Positions 60,775 to 64,000 of a stretch of DNA of 64,000 nucleotides are shown in pieces (position 1 is the first letter of the stretch; the number at the start of each line of letters is the position of its first letter). Origin of the DNA: Tenodera sinensis (taxonomy: Eukaryota; Arthropoda; Insecta; Mantodea; Mantidae); the NCBI GenBank assembly GCA_030765045.1, contig CM060964.1, positions 317,012,128-317,076,127 on the forward strand, read 5' to 3'. The notes under the pieces are model-generated. The model did no database searches, was not told where the DNA came from, and worked only from the letters and a program-made list of their open reading frames with translations. The translations under genes were made by a program, and so were the position numbers.

Positions 60775-61435
60775 TAATTGATGTTAAACGTAATAAACGT
60801 TTGCAGGTATCTTTTCATTACATATTCCTTGTAGATACCGAGGTGATAAATGGAATACAGTAGCCTTAAGCGATTGTCAAATGTTTTAAGAGCCTGGCAG
60901 CTATATGGTGGCTTTAAAGTTCCTTTCTGTTTGCACATAATAACCACAAAAGCAAACCAAACACCAATGGTTTCCCAGTTTAGGAGACCGTAAGTACTTG
61001 AAAATGCCAATTAGTAAGAAGAAATATCTCGGAAATAGTTAGTTCTATAAAAATATTAGAGATAAATCGTAAGCTTTGATTAGCTCTACATTTTTGTGTA
61101 GTAAGATTTTGTTTGTCTCTTAGGATTAATGAGTTACACAAATTCATTCAAAATGAAGACTTCTGATGATATTTCCAGAAAATTCAAGGTATACCTTTAT
61201 CATGAAAATGTGTTAAAAAAATCGTTATGGCCATCTTTGAGGAAATAACAATTCATCGAAAATGATTCTATGTAAGGGGTAGTGCAGGGTGTAGAGTGAG
61301 GGATTTGCTTTGAAATCTTCTTGGCACGTCCTTGGAAGATGCTGAACTTACATACCATTTTTTATACTAACCGACATTTCGTTTTTGATTTGCGCTGCTC
61401 TCTCTCTCTCACGCACGCACGCACGCACACCCACA

Positions 61436-61478
<43 letters not shown>

Positions 61479-61560
61479 AAACTCACAAACACACAAGACC
61501 TTTTCTAAAACTTTTTTGGATCCAAAAGACTTCGAAACTTATATTTCCAGACAGGTAAGC
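60775..61560 (-). repeat. family A copy, one arm
   Basis: The plus strand shows, in order, ggaatacagtagcc, agcgattgtcaaatgtttta, gaaatatctcggaaatag, tctacatttttgtgtagtaa, gattttgtttgtctctta, agaaaattcaag and cgacatttcgtttttgat. It ends in a (CA)n tract (61433-61477) and the arm words ccttttctaaaa and ttatatttcc. This is a minus-strand copy retaining the core and one arm. Confidence 0.72.
61433..61477. repeat. (CA)n microsatellite
   Basis: A CA run with small interruptions inside the family A arm, at the position where other copies have GT/CA-rich sequence. Confidence 0.9.
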
Positions 61561-61964
61561 GCCTTTAAATAAAAACGTCAACAAAAATATAGAAATAATG
61601 AGCTGATTTGTACACATATAATAACATTCACAAGCTTATGTATCAGAAGTACAAACGATTTTAATATATTTTTCCGTATGAATACGATTATAGCATTCTA
61701 ACTTAAATAAGGAATAAGAGTTAAAGTGGTCCGAGAAGATGATATTCTACAACACATTCAACATTTTAATTATCTAGGGTATGAACTTTCAGCGGCAATG
61801 ACGTATAATAAAATGAGTAAATATCAGTCAATGTGTGCAGTCTATGAACATTAAAATAATACGGGTCGATACCGTAGTACGATAGACATTAGGCTATACA
61901 GACTACCGGAAGTAAATATATAAAAGCATTATTAGCACACACAAAATAAGATAAATAAGAAACC

Positions 61965-62490
61965 AAAAAGGCTTACATGTTGCACTCACATGACTTTCTC
62001 TACTCTTGTACTAACCATTCTTACAGACTTTTACTCATCTATCTTCATGTTAGTCGAGATGAACATTTGCACAAATTATCTTGTTGCTAATTTTCCCATT
62101 GGTGGAAGGGGAATACAGTAGGCTTTAAACGATTGTCAAATCTTATAAAGACGGTCGGTATATGAAGGCTGTGAAAATCAAAATGTTCGAAATAATTTCT
62201 ATGTATTGGGTAGTTCAGACTGGAGGAATTTTCTTTAAAATCTTTATATCGCATGCTTGAAAGATGTTACACTTAAATACCAACTTTGGTTTTGAACCTA
62301 CTTTTCTTTTTGAGTTGTGCTGTTCACAGACAGACATACAAACACATACACACTGACGCGCATACAGAACTTTTTCTAAAAATGCTTTTTCTTTTTTTGG
62401 ATTCAGGGGGCGTCAAAGATGTATTTCCGGTGAAATCTTGACATCGAGCTTTTTGGCCGAATACAATACTTTCCCTACGTAATAGAGAAG
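61965..62490 (-). repeat. family A copy, internally deleted, terminus intact
   Basis: The plus strand begins at gcactcacatgactttctct, continues through cagtaggctttaaacgattg and aaataccaactttggttttg, and ends with aaaaatgctttttc, ttcagggggcgtc, atttccggtgaaatcttgac and the terminal ttccctacgtaatagagaag, followed by TA. Part of the core (the gaatcattt region) is missing. Confidence 0.72.
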
Positions 62491-62569
62491 TAAAAATAGG
62501 AAAGAATTAAACACATTTGTAATACAGGGTAAAATTACAGAATAGGGGGAAATTGGGCAAAAATATATA

Positions 62570-62775
62570 CAGAGAATGAATGGACAAGTCAAGTACTCCA
62601 AAAGGACCTCCATGCAGAAGAGATTCACGAAGACCTAGACTGAAGCGGATTGAGGCCGGAACAGCTGTTTTATGCAGAGATGAAGAAGAATACAAAACGC
62701 TGAAGAAAGGACGCAAGATAGGAAAACTCATAGATCCCTCCTGTATAATTCACCTGCAGATTATGACCACCTAAG
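62570..62775 (+). pseudogene. possible LINE C-terminal fragment
   Basis: A 64-codon frame starts MDKSSTPKGPPCRRDSRRPR, then LKRIEAGTA. The spacing of RMDKSRxPK...R-R-GRPRLRW in insect LINE tails is loosely matched. Weaker than the fragments at 29460 and 48585. Confidence 0.35.
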
Positions 62776-63860
62776 TACGGAGGAGTGGTTGTGGCCTAAA
62801 TAAGCGTATAGGGGATCGCAGGTGACGTATTTGGCTTGTGACGTAGATGCTCAGTTAAGTTCCAGTTCTGCTTGCCTATAACAGTATGAAAGAAACATTC
62901 TGGATGTGACTCGTTAGAATGAATAGATGTGTCACAATACTGTTGCTTTTGTCCACTCTATTTTTCTCTTTTTATTCGATCAATGCTACGCTCCAGTAAC
63001 GTAATGCACAAGAGATTGACATCTGCTACAGATCTTATCTCATTCGATTTCTTTACCAGTTTCTCAGTTAACTGCCTTTATTGGATTTCTTTCAGGATGT
63101 CGGGATATAATGGATGCGCCATTTCCCTCTGAATCAAGCCCTACAGGCATTAAGAGTCGACATCCCTACCCTTTCATTCAGCGTTAATTCATCTTTCGTT
63201 CTAAAGCACCATTTTATCCTTTTGTGTCGCTTGTGCTTTCTTGCTAAAAGCGTCTAGGATTATAAACAGAAGCCGGAACTTTAGTCTCAGTAGTCGAATG
63301 ATACCAAGCGAGTGAACATTGAACACTTACTTGTTCTCGGGTGCAAGTAGCATCATATGTAAGCATCATTTGCCTTATATCTCTGTTCAGCTTCAGCTGT
63401 CATGATCAGTGCATGCATGTTTTCATCCTAAAACGACGATACAATAGTTCAAACTCCACTAACTTCTGGATGAAATTGAAATGACTTAATATTTTGAGGA
63501 CTTTCTTCAGTTAAATCCCTTTTTAGTGATCTTATACAAAACTTCATATAATATAGAATTCCTTATACATCATGAACGCAGTTGGATTAAACCTTTTAAA
63601 GGACCATAGGAATAACAGTTGGAACTACTACACATGTACGCATGATAGAATATTCAAATTATCTATGCTTCAATTTCATGTCTGCACCTTTGATGGTTTA
63701 GCAGTTGTGGTCTTTACCATTATCATATTAATTATTTTGAATGCGTGTTGATTAGTTCTTTTTCTTGCGTGTTATTTACATCTTTAATGATATCCTTATC
63801 ATGATATCCTGAAGATTACAAATATTACAATAGCAGAACAACTTAATTGCTGAGTATACA
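62776..63860. other. stretch with no recognised gene
   Basis: AT-rich DNA with one 67-codon frame lacking motifs. Confidence 0.45.
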
Positions 63861-63990
<130 letters not shown>

Positions 63991-64000
63991 TTATTGTTAT

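Overview
This window looks like repeat-rich, non-genic nuclear DNA from an arthropod, most likely an insect with a large genome. The evidence is high AT content, many short noisy reading frames, long (ATT)n, (TTTA)n, (GA)n and (GT)n microsatellites, several tRNA-headed SINE families, LINE fragments, and numerous hAT, pogo/Tigger, Tc1-mariner and TTAA-type DNA transposon relics. The resemblance of the SINE central domain and of a hairpin LINE tail to hemimetabolous insect repeats is only an impression. I see no intact host gene, no functional tRNA or rRNA gene, no CRISPR array and no bacterial operon. The only recognisable protein-coding traces are broken transposon or retrotransposon fragments.

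Layout. 1-6.6 kb: sequence with no gene, two adjacent minus-strand SINEs, a 935-bp hAT element, an 838-bp hAT-like element, a SINE head and a LINE reverse-transcriptase scrap. 6.6-8.5 kb: two copies of a repeat called family A here, one interrupted by a 169-bp MITE and the other complete with long inverted ends. 8.8-9.55 kb: a TTAA-flanked MITE. 9.7-12.3 kb: a SINE, a LINE tail with a 13-bp target duplication, a SINE-A-like copy and a 966-bp hAT element with a perfect 8-bp duplication. 14.36-14.99 kb and 19.13-19.68 kb: two full-length long SINEs with different 3' bodies. 16.5 kb: a third SINE family with an (ATT)n tail.

19.70-29.05 kb: three near-identical, head-to-tail copies of a 3.1-kb unit, differing mainly in the length of a TA microsatellite. 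This is the most striking large-scale structure in the window.

30.3-36.5 kb: an (ATT)n tract apparently split by a 5.7-kb pogo-like element. That element was itself invaded by a long-TIR element carrying a 222-codon transposase-like frame (with a hAT MITE inside one of its arms) and by a 1.5-kb hAT element with a perfect 8-bp duplication. 36.5-64 kb: more SINEs, family A fragments, LINE endonuclease and C-terminal scraps, a Tigger transposase relic and a 1.04-kb Tc1/mariner element, separated by stretches in which I see nothing.

Nothing here forms a pathway. What the window records is the order of repeat insertions and a very recent local amplification. All coordinates, alignments and repeat matches were read by eye; family names come from terminal motifs and target-site duplications, not from a database search.
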